In this document: in pieces, positions 15,335 to 23,478 of the stretch
How positions within the stretch are numbered: position 1 is the stretch's first letter
How the letters are laid out: the number at the start of each line of letters is the position of its first letter
Assembly (NCBI GenBank): GCA_903905735.1
Contig: CAIVHU010000002.1
Span: 1-35,349, forward strand
DNA length: 35,349 bases
Reading direction: 5' to 3'
Origin: an uncultured beta proteobacterium
GTDB taxonomy: Bacteria; Pseudomonadota; Gammaproteobacteria; Burkholderiales; Burkholderiaceae_C
Notes under the pieces: generated by a model
The model's database searches: none
What the model was told of the DNA's origin: nothing
What the model saw: only the letters and a program-made list of their open reading frames with translations
Made by a program: the position numbers and the translations under genes

Positions 15335-17576
15335 GATCAACATCCACGGCCCAGCGCAGCAGGCCTTTGCACTGCGGCTGCGCCCGAGTGGCCTGCAGGG
15401 TCGCCTGCCAGGCGCTTAAAAAGCGTTGCAGCGCCGTGCGCGACGGGCTTTCCACCAGCATTTGAGCACGCTCCACATTGGCCACGCGCTGGATACTCAT
15501 CGGCACCGCCGGGTACAGCGTGACGTGGGTCAGCCAGGGCGCCAGTTCGGACGACAGGCCGATGGTGCTGCTGGCCGTGTTCAAAAAGGCTTGTGCGGCC
15601 TCCTGCGTGCGGGCATCGGCGCGCACCAGCGCCTGAAAGCTGAAGGGTGGCATGCCCGCCTGCTCGCGCTCCACGAGCTGCGACTTGGCAAACGCCGGGT
15701 AATCATGTTGTTTCAGGGCGTCATACAGCGGGTGCGTCGGGTGAAAGGTTTGCACCCACATCTCGCTGCGGCTGGAGTTGCCGGCATCGCGCCCGGCGCG
15801 GCCTGCGGCTTGCATCAGCAGGCCAAAGAGGCGCTCCGGCGAGCGAAAGTCGCTGGAAAACAGCGCGCCGTCAGGGTTGATGGCCGCCACCAGGGTGATA
15901 CGGCGAAAGTCATGGCCCTTGGCAATCATCTGCGTGCCCACGAGCACATCCACCTCACCCGAATGCACTTGCGCGAGTTGGCTCTCCAGCGAGCCTTTGA
16001 GTTTGGTGGTGTCGGCATCAATGCGGGCAATACGCACCGCTGAGCCATCCGGGCGGGTGATGCCAGATAGCAGCAGGGCGAGCTGCTCTTCAAGCCGCTC
16101 GGTGCCGCGCCCGACCGGGGCAATGTCCAGGCTGCCGCAGTCCGGGCAGGCGCGTGGCACGCGCTCGGCAAAGCCACAGTGGTGGCAGCGCAGGCTGCGG
16201 TCGATCTTGTGAAACACGCGGAACGCGCTGCAATGCGGGCAGGTGCTTTTCCAGTCGCAGTCGCTGCAACTCAGTACCGGGGCGTAGCCGCGCCGGTTCA
16301 GAAACACCATGCTTTGCTCACCCCGGGCAATGCGCTGACCAATCGCGTCGAGCAGCGGTGGCGAGATCACGCAGCCTTTGGGCTGGTGGTTCATGTCAAC
16401 ACGCCGAACCAGCGGCAGTACCGCATTGGCACCAACCCGGCTGGGCATCTCCAGCCGCAGGTAGCGCCCGCCTTCCTCTGCCGGGCGGCTGTGGTGCCAG
16501 CTCTCCAGCGACGGTGTGGCCGAGCCCAGCAGCACCTTGGCACCGTCGAGCTTGCCCCGGTAAACGGCCAGATCACGTGCCGAGTAGCGCGCGCCCTCGC
16601 CACTTTTGTAGCTCGGATCATGTTCTTCATCGACAACGATGAGTTTCAGGTGCGGCATGGAGGCAAACACCGCCATGCGCGTGCCCAGCACAATGCGGGC
16701 CACACCGCTGTGCGCCGCCAGCCAGCTGGCCAAGCGCTGCGCCGGGGTCAGCCCGCTGTGCATCGACACCACCGCATCGTCACCATAGCGGGCGCAGAAG
16801 CGGGTTTTGAACCGCTCTTCGAGTTGCGGCGTGAGGTTGATCTCGGGCACCATCACGAGCACCTGCGCGCTGCCAGAACTGGACAGCAGGTCAGCCGTGC
16901 AGCGCATGAAGACTTCGGTCTTGCCACTGCCTGTGGCGCCAAACAGCAGGAACGGCCCGGGATGAGCATGAAATTGGTCGATAGCCTTTGTCTGCTCTGC
17001 GGTTAGTGCTATCAAATAAAGAGTATCTGGTGTGCTGTCCAAGGTGGCCAGGGCGGGTTTGCCAGTGGTCTGGGGTGCGGCTAGGGCAGAGGCTGCATCG
17101 AGTGCGGTGGAGCTGGTGTTGGCGGGGGTGCTGGCGCTGGCGGCCTGGGCTTTGGCAGCTGCAGCGGCTTTTTTCTTCAACTTGCGCGCCAGCTGCACGG
17201 TGCTCAGGTCGCGCAGCTGCGGGGGCAGGGCGGCCAGCGCCACTTCGCCCGCCGAGCGCTGGTAATAACCGGCCGCAAAACTGATCAGGGCGCGCCAACT
17301 GGGGCTCAAGGGTGGCAGTGCGGTCAACGCCGCTGCAATCGGGCGCAGCTTGGCCGGGTCCAGGTCTGTCCGGGCCTCCGCGCTCTGAAGAAGTTGGTCC
17401 CACACCACACCCAACAGCTCGCGCTGTCCCAAAGGGACCCGCACCAGAGTGCCGGGGGGCAAGGCACTGTCGCTCAAATAAGTCAGCGCACCGGCCATCT
17501 GGCTGTGCGCTGGGGTGTGAACCAGCACCGTGATGCGGGTGGTGCCGTCGGAGCCTGTTTGGGGTGGTTTGTTCAA
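15321..17576 (-). CDS. priA: primosomal protein N' (replication restart helicase PriA)
   Basis: 751 residues; PriA recognises stalled forks and reloads the replisome. N-terminal DNA-binding domain (TLVRVPLGQRELLGVVW), then helicase motifs LFGATGSGKTEVF (Walker A, 213-220) and VVDEEHDPSYK (DEEH box). Four paired-cysteine zinc knuckles follow (CSDC, CPHC, CHHC, CPDC), then VGTQMIAKGHDF and QAAGRAGRD. The start codon is TTG (17574-17576) within GTTCAAGTGAAC; no ATG or GTG lies upstream before a stop at 17628-17630. Between the N-terminal and helicase parts is a Lys/Ala/Ser/Thr-rich linker (about 133-185). The stretch after it, including the helicase Q-motif-like LTAEQ, overlaps a possible repeat copy. 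The gene lies downstream of hemE, separated by the 326-bp AT-rich region. Confidence 0.92.
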   Translation of the reverse strand: MNKPPQTGSDGTTRITVLVHTPAHSQMAGALTYLSDSALPPGTLVRVPLGQRELLGVVWDQLLQSAEARTDLDPAKLRPIAAALTALPPLSPSWRALISFAAGYYQRSAGEVALAALPPQLRDLSTVQLARKLKKKAAAAAKAQAASASTPANTSSTALDAASALAAPQTTGKPALATLDSTPDTLYLIALTAEQTKAIDQFHAHPGPFLLFGATGSGKTEVFMRCTADLLSSSGSAQVLVMVPEINLTPQLEERFKTRFCARYGDDAVVSMHSGLTPAQRLASWLAAHSGVARIVLGTRMAVFASMPHLKLIVVDEEHDPSYKSGEGARYSARDLAVYRGKLDGAKVLLGSATPSLESWHHSRPAEEGGRYLRLEMPSRVGANAVLPLVRRVDMNHQPKGCVISPPLLDAIGQRIARGEQSMVFLNRRGYAPVLSCSDCDWKSTCPHCSAFRVFHKIDRSLRCHHCGFAERVPRACPDCGSLDIAPVGRGTERLEEQLALLLSGITRPDGSAVRIARIDADTTKLKGSLESQLAQVHSGEVDVLVGTQMIAKGHDFRRITLVAAINPDGALFSSDFRSPERLFGLLMQAAGRAGRDAGNSSRSEMWVQTFHPTHPLYDALKQHDYPAFAKSQLVEREQAGMPPFSFQALVRADARTQEAAQAFLNTASSTIGLSSELAPWLTHVTLYPAVPMSIQRVANVERAQMLVESPSRTALQRFLSAWQATLQATRAQPQCKGLLRWAVDVDPLLI
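16970..17020 (-). repeat. possible diverged repeat, copy C, inside priA
   Basis: The minus strand reads TTTGATAGCACTAACCGCAG, then AGCAGACAAAGGCTATCGACC and AATTT. Compared with the family it keeps ATAGC, GC, AAAGGCTA, GACC and ATTT in order. It is read in the same frame (LIALTAEQ) as the pldA and dsbD copies, and uses codons rare in this gene (ATA, CTA, ACA). Because LTAEQ is also a conserved PriA feature, chance resemblance is possible. Confidence 0.3.
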
Positions 17577-17641
17577 GTGAACTTGCGAAATTGGCCTTAA
17601 GTGGTTGATTCTTTGGGGTTTTAAGAGTCATCCAGTTTTTC

Positions 17642-17650
17642 TGTGGATAA
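17642..17650 (-). promoter_or_regulatory. DnaA box 1 (TTATCCACA)
   Basis: The plus strand reads TGTGGATAA, the reverse complement of TTATCCACA, the canonical high-affinity DnaA site. It lies 66 bp upstream of the priA start, inside the arms of the 12-bp inverted repeat. Confidence 0.6.
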
Positions 17651-17827
17651 CTTTGTTGATAGGTCGTCAATAGGGGCTGGCGAGCCTTGTAAATCAAGGC
17701 TTTTGTTAGCTTGCCCAAAAAAGATGCAAAATTTAAAACCTTTTTAAATCAACCACTTGCGCCTGCTATGCGTTTAATAGTGCTTCAAGCTGGCAATTTG
17801 CTGACCCGCCACTTGCTTCACCATTTT

Positions 17828-17836
17828 TGTGCATAA
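17828..17836 (-). promoter_or_regulatory. DnaA box 2 (TTATGCACA)
   Basis: The plus strand reads TGTGCATAA, the reverse complement of TTATGCACA, which fits the TTATNCACA consensus. It has the same orientation as box 1, 186 bp away, and is flanked by the A/T tract of the second TGCAAAATTT repeat. Confidence 0.5.
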
Positions 17837-17875
17837 GTTGCAAAATTTTTTATTGTTCATTCGTCCAAAACTACT

Positions 17876-17893
17876 AAAAAAGTGCTAGCGCAC
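17876..17893 (-). terminator. possible rho-independent terminator of hemE
   Basis: On the minus strand GTGC-GCTA-GCAC is followed by TTTTTT, 10 bp after the hemE stop codon. The stem is short (4 bp), so termination may be partial. Confidence 0.45.
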
Positions 17894-17902
17894 CGCTGAC
17901 TT

Positions 17903-19015
17903 TTAGCAGGCACCGCGCATCAGGCGCGAGTTTTTGTGCACCGCTTCAACCAGCGCAGCCACATGTTCGGGCGGGGTGTGCTGGCTGATGCCGTGGCCCA
18001 GGTTGAAGATGTGGGTGGTCCCGAAGCCTGGGCCGCTGTGTGGCGTGCCAAAGGCGTTGAGCACCTTGATGACTTCGGCTTCGATCTTCTCGGGCGGGGC
18101 AAACAGCACGTTGGGGTCCAGGTTGCCTTGCAGCGCTTTGCTACCGCCAGCAATGATGCGCGCCTTGGTCAGGTTGGCCGTCCAGTCCAGACCCAGCGCG
18201 TTGCAGTCCAAACCTTCCATCTCGTCGAGCCACAGCGCACCGCCCTTGGTGAAGACGATGCTGGGGATGGTGGCACCGTCCCAGGTCTTGTGCAGTTGGG
18301 CCAGCACGCGACGGGTGTAGGCCAGGCTGAATTCCTGGAACGCGCCGTCGGCCAGCACGCCGCCCCAGCTGTCAAACACCATCACCGCTTGTGCACCGGC
18401 TTCAATCTGGGTGTTGAGGTACAGCGCCACAGCGTCAGCGTTGATTGCCAGAACGCGATGCATTAGGTCCGGGCGGCTGTACATCATGGTCTTGACCAGG
18501 CGGTAGTCGTCACTGCCGGCGCCTTCGACCATGTAGCAGGCCAGCGTCCAGGGGCTGCCGGAGAAACCGATCAGCGGTACCCGGCCATTGAGCGCCTTGC
18601 GGATCGAGGTGACCGCGTCAAACACATATTGCAGCTTGACCATGTCAGGCACTTCGAGTTTGTCCACGGCCGCTTCGTCGCGCACCGAGTGGGCAAACTT
18701 GGGTCCTTCGCCCATGGCAAATGACAGCCCCAGACCCATCGCGTCGGGCACGGTCAGGATGTCGCTGAACAGAATGGCCGCGTCAATCGGAAAACGGTCC
18801 AGCGGCTGCAGCGTGACTTCGGTGGCGAAATCCACATTGGTGGCCAGGCCCATGAAGCTGCCCGCCTTCGCGCGGGTGGCACGGTATTCCGGCAAAAAGC
18901 GCCCGGCCTGACGCATCATCCACATGGGTGTGTAGTCAGTCGCCTGGCGCAAACATGCGCGCAGAAAGGTGTCGTTTTGAAGTGGGGCGAAGGTGGGGGT
19001 GGTTGAAGTAGTCAT
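17903..19015 (-). CDS. hemE: uroporphyrinogen decarboxylase HemE
   Basis: 370 residues, the usual length. HemE removes four carboxylates from uroporphyrinogen III to form coproporphyrinogen III in the cytosol (heme pathway). Conserved blocks: [15 protein letters not shown] near the N-terminus, [47 protein letters not shown] and [15 protein letters not shown] at the C-terminus. The start at 19015 (MTTSTTPTF) is preferred; an in-frame ATG at 19060 would overlap the kinase gene stop. It lies 41 bp after the sensor kinase on the same strand, so it could be read through from the cytochrome/two-component cluster, which would couple heme supply to five heme-c sites. That coupling is inference. Confidence 0.94.
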   Translation of the reverse strand: MTTSTTPTFAPLQNDTFLRACLRQATDYTPMWMMRQAGRFLPEYRATRAKAGSFMGLATNVDFATEVTLQPLDRFPIDAAILFSDILTVPDAMGLGLSFAMGEGPKFAHSVRDEAAVDKLEVPDMVKLQYVFDAVTSIRKALNGRVPLIGFSGSPWTLACYMVEGAGSDDYRLVKTMMYSRPDLMHRVLAINADAVALYLNTQIEAGAQAVMVFDSWGGVLADGAFQEFSLAYTRRVLAQLHKTWDGATIPSIVFTKGGALWLDEMEGLDCNALGLDWTANLTKARIIAGGSKALQGNLDPNVLFAPPEKIEAEVIKVLNAFGTPHSGPGFGTTHIFNLGHGISQHTPPEHVAALVEAVHKNSRLMRGAC

Positions 19016-19056
19016 GGCCTGAATTGTCGCATTCTGTCGTGGTAGGTTGACACCTG

Positions 19057-20472
19057 TCACCGCAAAATGGGTGCCTGGCGTTGATCTGGCGCAACTGGCC
19101 AGACCACTTGCACCCGCAAGCCACCCGGATCAGATCGGCTCACCTTGACCTGGGCCTGGTACACCTCGGCAATGCGCCGCACAATGGACCATCCCAGGCC
19201 GCTGCCGCTTTGGGCCGTGCCCAGGCTGCGGAAGAAGCGTTCACCCAGGCGCGCAAGTTCGGCATCGGGCAGGCCCGGGCCGCTGTCGTCCACCTGCAAC
19301 GCCACTTTCCCGTCGGCACAGGCCACGCTGAGGGACACCTGCGCGCCATCCGGGCTGTAGCGCAGCGCGTTGTCAATCAGGTTGCGGATCAACACGCCAG
19401 TGAGCGCGTCGTCGGCCGCGATCAGGGCAGGCAGGGGGGCATCCAGCGTCAGCGCCTGACCACGGGTCAAGGCGAGTGGTGCCAGGTTGGCAGCCATGCG
19501 CTGTGCGATGGCGGCCACGTTGACCACAGCTGCCGGGGTCTGGCTGTAGGTCGCGTCCAGCCGGGACAAGGTGAGCAACTGCGCCACCAGATGCGTGGCG
19601 CGGTCGCAGCCCTCCAGCGTGTAGCGCAAGGCCAGCTCACGCTGGGCTTTGTCACGGCTTGCCCCTAACGCGACCTGGGCCTGGGCGCGAATGGCGGCAA
19701 TGGGGGTGCGCAATTCGTGCGCCGCGTCGGCGGTGAAGCGCCGCTCGGCCTCCAGCACGCCTTCGATGCGCTCAAACAGGGCATTGAGCGAGCGCACCAC
19801 CGGCGCAATCTCTGCCGGGGTGTCTGCTATCACCAGCGGCTCCAGCGCGTTGGGTTGGCGCCGGGTCAGGGCACGACTCAGGCTGCGCAGCGGCTTGAGC
19901 CCCTGGCGCACCGCCAGCCAACCCAGCAGCGTCAAGGCCGGCAGCGCCAGCAGCAAGGGCATCAGCACGCCTTGCATCACCGCCCACAGGATGGACTGGC
20001 GGGACACCATTTGCTCGCCCACAAAGACCTGCACATCACCCTCGTTGCCCTGAGCCCCGAAAACCCGCCAGGATTCGCCGTCTGGCAAGGTCACTGTGGC
20101 AAAGCCGCGCACTTGGGGCGACATCGGGGTCTCGGGCACGTTGCTCGAGTGCAGCGTCAGATCACCTTCGTGAAACACCTGGAACGCCACGCGTGTGGCA
20201 TATTTGTGCAGGGCTGGCGCGTCTGGATGGTTGTCGTCATAGATGCGTTTGCCACGCAGCTTGTGGTCTCGATCAAAACGGTCGGTATTGGTTTGCTGGG
20301 CCACCAGCAGGGCGGCGGATTGGGTCAGGTGGGCGTCAAGCAATTCATCGAGCTCGCGGCGTGTATCGACCCAGGTCAGCCCAGCAGCCGAGATCCAAAC
20401 GGCCGAGATCAGCACCAGCAGCAGCGCCAGCAACCGCGCCTGCAAAGACGTCAGGCGGGCAAATAAACTCAT
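19057..20472 (-). CDS. sensor histidine kinase, QseC/PmrB-like, of the SHP cluster
   Basis: 471 residues. First membrane helix about 14-32, periplasmic domain about 33-165, second helix about 166-188, then a HAMP-like linker. HisKA has [20 protein letters not shown] box [14 protein letters not shown]1 [12 protein letters not shown] and G2 [12 protein letters not shown]. This is the OmpR-partner type of kinase (QseC/PmrB/BasS). Its ATG overlaps the stop of the response regulator gene (ATGA), so the two are translated together. The regulator/kinase pair sits directly behind the cytochrome genes, as in other SHP clusters, so a redox, oxygen or nitric oxide related signal is plausible; the periplasmic domain shows no recognisable ligand motif. 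Confidence 0.9.
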   Translation of the reverse strand: MSLFARLTSLQARLLALLLVLISAVWISAAGLTWVDTRRELDELLDAHLTQSAALLVAQQTNTDRFDRDHKLRGKRIYDDNHPDAPALHKYATRVAFQVFHEGDLTLHSSNVPETPMSPQVRGFATVTLPDGESWRVFGAQGNEGDVQVFVGEQMVSRQSILWAVMQGVLMPLLLALPALTLLGWLAVRQGLKPLRSLSRALTRRQPNALEPLVIADTPAEIAPVVRSLNALFERIEGVLEAERRFTADAAHELRTPIAAIRAQAQVALGASRDKAQRELALRYTLEGCDRATHLVAQLLTLSRLDATYSQTPAAVVNVAAIAQRMAANLAPLALTRGQALTLDAPLPALIAADDALTGVLIRNLIDNALRYSPDGAQVSLSVACADGKVALQVDDSGPGLPDAELARLGERFFRSLGTAQSGSGLGWSIVRRIAEVYQAQVKVSRSDPGGLRVQVVWPVAPDQRQAPILR

Positions 20473-21155
20473 GTCAACGTGCTGCTGGACGGGTCTTTGG
20501 CGGCGACCAGCGTGTAGCCCACGCCGCGCACGGTCTGGATAAGATCGGCCTGCAGTTTTTTGCGCAAATGGTGGATATGCACCTCCACCGCGTTACTTTC
20601 CACTTCATAACCCCAGCTGTAGAGCTGCTGCTCCAGTTGCTCGCGCGACATGACGCGCTGGGCGTTGAGCATCAGCACGTGCAACAAGTCGAACTCTCGC
20701 ATCGACAGTGCCACCGGCTGCCCGGACAGGGTGACCGAGCGTGCTGCCAGATTGAGTTGCAGTGCGCCACAGGTCAGCAGGTCTTGCGTGTGGCCGTGGG
20801 CACGGCGCACCAGCGAGCGCAGGCGCGCGCCCAGTTCAAACAGATCCACCGGCTTGACCACATAGTCGTCCGCGCCCAGATCCAGGCCCTGGATGCGGTC
20901 AGGCACCGCGTCGCGCGCTGTGAGCACCAGCACTGGAAGGGTGATTTTTTGTCGCCGCACGGATTGCAGCACCTCCAGCCCGTCTTTGAGCGGCAGGCCC
21001 AGGTCAAGCACCGCGGCCTGGTGGTGCCCGCAGATGATTTCGCGCTCGGCCGCCAGGCCGTCGCGCACCCAGTCCACCAGAAAACCCTGCTGGCGCAAGC
21101 CGGCGCGCAGGCCGTCACCAAGCAGGGGGTCGTCTTCAGCAAGCAGGATACGCAT
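20469..21155 (-). CDS. OmpR-family response regulator, QseB/PmrA-like, of the SHP cluster
   Basis: 228 residues. Receiver: MRILLAEDDPLLGDGL (acidic pocket), AAVLDLGLPLKDGLEVL (phospho-acceptor Asp), LVLTARD and DDYVVKPVDLFEL (Lys). The C-terminal winged helix has LSMREFDLLHVLML, then SREQLEQQLY, VEVHIHHLRKKL and IQTVRGVGYTL. The start at 21155 is fixed by the receiver's first strand; the open frame continues upstream without homology. It lies 68 bp after the cytochrome b561 gene and overlaps the kinase by 4 bp. The likely target is the shp promoter region, where CTTAAG-type repeats occur. Confidence 0.92.
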   Translation of the reverse strand: MRILLAEDDPLLGDGLRAGLRQQGFLVDWVRDGLAAEREIICGHHQAAVLDLGLPLKDGLEVLQSVRRQKITLPVLVLTARDAVPDRIQGLDLGADDYVVKPVDLFELGARLRSLVRRAHGHTQDLLTCGALQLNLAARSVTLSGQPVALSMREFDLLHVLMLNAQRVMSREQLEQQLYSWGYEVESNAVEVHIHHLRKKLQADLIQTVRGVGYTLVAAKDPSSSTLT

Positions 21156-21223
21156 GGCGTGATGGGGTCGTTTGTGGGGACCCCATCGTAGCTGCTGGGG
21201 CGACAAACCGGAGGCCACAGCGG

Positions 21224-22396
21224 CTACTTGCTTGCCGGGACGGCAGGTGCTTTGGGAATTTGCATGGCACCATCCTCGAACGTGCCCGCATCCGCGTCGG
21301 CGTGGCAGGCGGCGCAATTGGCCTTGCTTTTGACCAGCGGGTTGGCCCAGTCGGACGCGGCAATCTCGCGGTGCTTGCGTATCCAGTAAGGGGTCTCGGT
21401 GATGCGCAGCGGTGTCACGTTTTTGGGCACGGACTGGTCGATCTTGAACGCGGCTTCGGTCTGGTGGCCATCTGCCGCGTTATCAACCAGGAATCTCAGC
21501 ACGGCTGCGGTGGTGGGCGCATCCAGGCCCAGGTCGGTGCCAAAGTGGTCGCTCTGATCGGCCATGATTTTTTGCCACGAACGCTTGGGCAGCAGTGCCG
21601 GGTAAAACACCGCGTGGCAACTGCCGCATTCATCGCGCCATTGCGCACTGTCGGGCAGCGCTTTACCCACAAACTTGACATGTGGCTCCTCGGCCGCGCT
21701 GATCTCCTTGCTGCCGTGCCAAGGTGCCTCGTCCACCTGGCGGTCAATGGCGTAGGCAAACCACCAGCCGCCAAAGCCCAGCATGGCCAGCAGCATGACG
21801 CCAGCCATCAGCTTGTGTGCGCTGGCCTTGGGTGTGCCTGCTGCGGCCATTTTGAATCCGGTGACCATGGACCGGGCCAGATTCTCCCTGTGCAGAAAGC
21901 TTTCCACTACCACCCCGGCGATGTGGCCAAACACCACCAGCAGCATCAGGATCGCGCCCGCTTTGTGCACTTTTTTCAGGAGCAGCGCCTGCGAAAAGCT
22001 GAACCAGGTGGCTGCCAGGCCGTGCTGTTCATCCCCGCCCAGCGTGACGATGCCCGTCAACCCGACCAGCACCGCCAGCGCCAGCAAGACATAGATGGCC
22101 AGACTGCCGGCTGGGTTGTGCCCAACATGACGATCGGCGCGCCCGCGGACCACCTGCTTCAGGTAAACAGCGGTCTCGCGCGGGCCAAACCAGAAGGTGG
22201 AAAAACGCGAAAAATGCGAGCCCGCAAACCCCCACGTCAGCCGAAACACTACCAGAGCGAGCATCAGATAACCCACAAAGACATGGATCGAGCGCCACCG
22301 ATCGCCTTCGCTGGTGAGCCAGGCCAGCGCGAAGCTGGTCGCCAGCGTCCAGTGGAACAGTCGGGTGGGCAGGTCCCAAATCAGGGTGCGTTGCAT
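21224..22396 (-). CDS. cytochrome b561-type membrane protein fused to a diheme cytochrome c (DHC) domain
   Basis: 390 residues. The N-terminal half is a four-helix cytochrome b of the b561/hydrogenase type (helices near 12-28, 37-57, 100-119, 144-165) with candidate heme His in LFHWTLATS, SIHVFVGY, VHKAGAI and FGHIAGVV. A fifth helix (196-216) tethers a periplasmic domain with two heme-c sites, CGSCH (257-261) and CAACH (361-365). That domain is homologous to the separate DHC gene next door (LLPKRSWQKIM, HFGTDLGL, PLRITETPYW). The protein likely takes electrons from quinol and passes them through DHC hemes to SHP. It is the third gene of the shp-dhc-cytb order known from Rhodobacter and relatives. 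Confidence 0.88.
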   Translation of the reverse strand: MQRTLIWDLPTRLFHWTLATSFALAWLTSEGDRWRSIHVFVGYLMLALVVFRLTWGFAGSHFSRFSTFWFGPRETAVYLKQVVRGRADRHVGHNPAGSLAIYVLLALAVLVGLTGIVTLGGDEQHGLAATWFSFSQALLLKKVHKAGAILMLLVVFGHIAGVVVESFLHRENLARSMVTGFKMAAAGTPKASAHKLMAGVMLLAMLGFGGWWFAYAIDRQVDEAPWHGSKEISAAEEPHVKFVGKALPDSAQWRDECGSCHAVFYPALLPKRSWQKIMADQSDHFGTDLGLDAPTTAAVLRFLVDNAADGHQTEAAFKIDQSVPKNVTPLRITETPYWIRKHREIAASDWANPLVKSKANCAACHADADAGTFEDGAMQIPKAPAVPASK

Positions 22397-22453
22397 GCGG
22401 GAAAACTCTCAGAAGAAACGGGATTAGACAAGGTGGCGTGTGCGCAAGATGGC

Positions 22454-22939
22454 TTATCTGGGAATGTGAACGTGATCTTCGTCAAAGTCGCCCTGGTTGG
22501 CACCCTGGTGGCAGGCGCTGCAATTGCTGCGGCTCTTGACCGCCGGCCGATTCCAGACCGCCAGGCGAACTTCACCGTGGCGTGACTTCCACCATTGGCT
22601 CTCCGTGATGCGCAGGGGCGCGGCGCTCGAACCCCAGCGGTTGGAGGCATGTTTTTCAAGGAATGCGGCAATTTTTTCGGTCTCTGGCGCAGGCAGGGAC
22701 GCATCGGTGCCAAAGTGCTTGTCCAGCCCGGACATCACCTTTTTCCAGGAGGCTGCCGGTAACAGACCGGGGGCGTAGGCGTCGTGGCAACCGCTGCATT
22801 CGCTATGCCAGGTGGCTTCCACCGTCGCGGGCATGGATTGCTTACTTCGGTTGTCAGTGAGCGTCTTGGCCTGCGCGCCAAGCGCTGCTGCGGTCAGAAC
22901 AACGAGGAGAGATGCGCGGATGAATCGGCTTGATGTCAT
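22454..22939 (-). CDS. dhc: periplasmic diheme cytochrome c (DHC)
   Basis: 161 residues with a signal peptide (ASLLVVLTAAALGAQA, cleavage after about residue 24). Two heme-c motifs: CSGCH (48-52) and CSACH (140-144). Conserved DHC features: LLPAASWKKVMSGL, KHFGTDASL, PLRITESQWW and SRHGEVRLAVWNRPAVKSRS. DHC is the known electron donor of SHP in Rhodobacter sphaeroides. It starts 13 bp after the shp stop, so the two are clearly co-transcribed; cytochrome b561 follows after 57 bp. The closest relative in view is the C-terminal domain of that cytochrome. Confidence 0.9.
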   Translation of the reverse strand: MTSSRFIRASLLVVLTAAALGAQAKTLTDNRSKQSMPATVEATWHSECSGCHDAYAPGLLPAASWKKVMSGLDKHFGTDASLPAPETEKIAAFLEKHASNRWGSSAAPLRITESQWWKSRHGEVRLAVWNRPAVKSRSNCSACHQGANQGDFDEDHVHIPR

Positions 22940-22952
22940 GATGCTTCCCCCT

Positions 22953-23369
22953 TTACTTGACAGACATCAGGTAGGTGATGAAGTCGCCCTTCTCCTGTGT
23001 GGTGCAGGCGCGGCCCAGCGCGTCGTTGCAGTTGCGCTTGAACCATTTCTCGACCTTGGCCGCGTCGGTGAAACGCTTTGGGTTCACGCTGGGGGCCATC
23101 GGGTCGATGGCCTTGTTGGTCTTGGCGTGTTTGCCTTCGTTTTTTGGAGAGTCGGTGTGGCAGGACGCGCAGGCCAACTTGTTCGGGCCTTCAGTGGTGT
23201 AGAGCTTGCGGCCAGCCTCGGCGCTGAAGTCCTTGAAGGCGGGGTTTTCTGCCTTGGCCTGGGTTTTGTAACCGTCCAGGATCGGGTTGGCGCTGGCCGT
23301 CAGCGGCAAGGCGATGGCCACGGCGGTCAGGCTGGCCAGGAGAGCGGTGGTGTGAAGTTGAAATGTCAT
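22953..23369 (-). CDS. shp: SHP, oxygen-binding type high-spin cytochrome c (DUF1924 family)
   Basis: 138 residues with a signal peptide (LASLTAVAIALPLTASA). One heme site, CASCH (67-71). The C-terminal block RFTDAAKVEKWFKRNCND, then GRACTTQEKGDF, matches the diagnostic SHP pattern. In R. sphaeroides SHP an Asn beside a disulfide is the sixth heme ligand and leaves on reduction, letting O2 or NO bind. Here the corresponding Asn is in RNCN (N113 or N115) and the disulfide would join Cys114 and Cys122. Physiological role in any organism is unsettled (oxygen/NO handling or a terminal reductase). First gene of the cluster shp-dhc-cytochrome b561-regulator-kinase. The upstream 109 bp contain a candidate regulator site. 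Confidence 0.88.
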   Translation of the reverse strand: MTFQLHTTALLASLTAVAIALPLTASANPILDGYKTQAKAENPAFKDFSAEAGRKLYTTEGPNKLACASCHTDSPKNEGKHAKTNKAIDPMAPSVNPKRFTDAAKVEKWFKRNCNDALGRACTTQEKGDFITYLMSVK

Positions 23370-23400
23370 GCTTGAGCCTCGTTAATGAACTGGGATCAAG

Positions 23401-23430
23401 CTTAAAAAGGCAGTCTTAAGAAATTCTTAT
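23401..23430 (-). promoter_or_regulatory. candidate QseB/PmrA-type direct repeat upstream of shp
   Basis: CTTAA occurs at 23401-23405 and 23415-23419, and CTTAT at 23426-23430; the last two start 11 bp apart (CTTAAG, 5 bp, CTTATC). OmpR-type regulators of the PmrA/QseB/PreA group bind two CTTAA-like half sites one helical turn apart, and such a regulator is encoded in the same cluster. The location, 32-61 bp before the shp start codon, suits promoter control. Confidence 0.4.
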
Positions 23431-23478
23431 CGCTGCTTTTACCCGCAATATGCCGCTCTCCCGGAGGGCAAGACAGCG

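Larger units (their letters stand above)
17577..17902. other. AT-rich intergenic region with DnaA boxes and repeats (priA-hemE)
   Basis: 326 bp without a gene, visibly richer in A and T than its surroundings. It holds two consensus DnaA boxes (17642-17650, 17828-17836) and a perfect 12-bp inverted repeat AAGTGGTTGATT / AATCAACCACTT (17599-17610, 17747-17758). A 10-bp direct repeat TGCAAAATTT occurs at 17725-17734 and 17839-17848. A hairpin GCCTTG/CAAGGC (17684-17700) is followed by TTTT. ACTTGC occurs three times (17581, 17755, 17811). This is origin-like architecture, but the chromosomal origin of this family usually lies at dnaA, which is not in the window. A DnaA-titrating or regulatory site is the conservative reading. 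Confidence 0.5.

Noticed and set aside
21188..21229. A plus-strand TAGCTGCTGGGG...GGAGGCC resembling the dispersed repeat
   Set aside because: Only the two ends match and the middle and flanks do not; it also has the opposite orientation. Chance similarity is likely.
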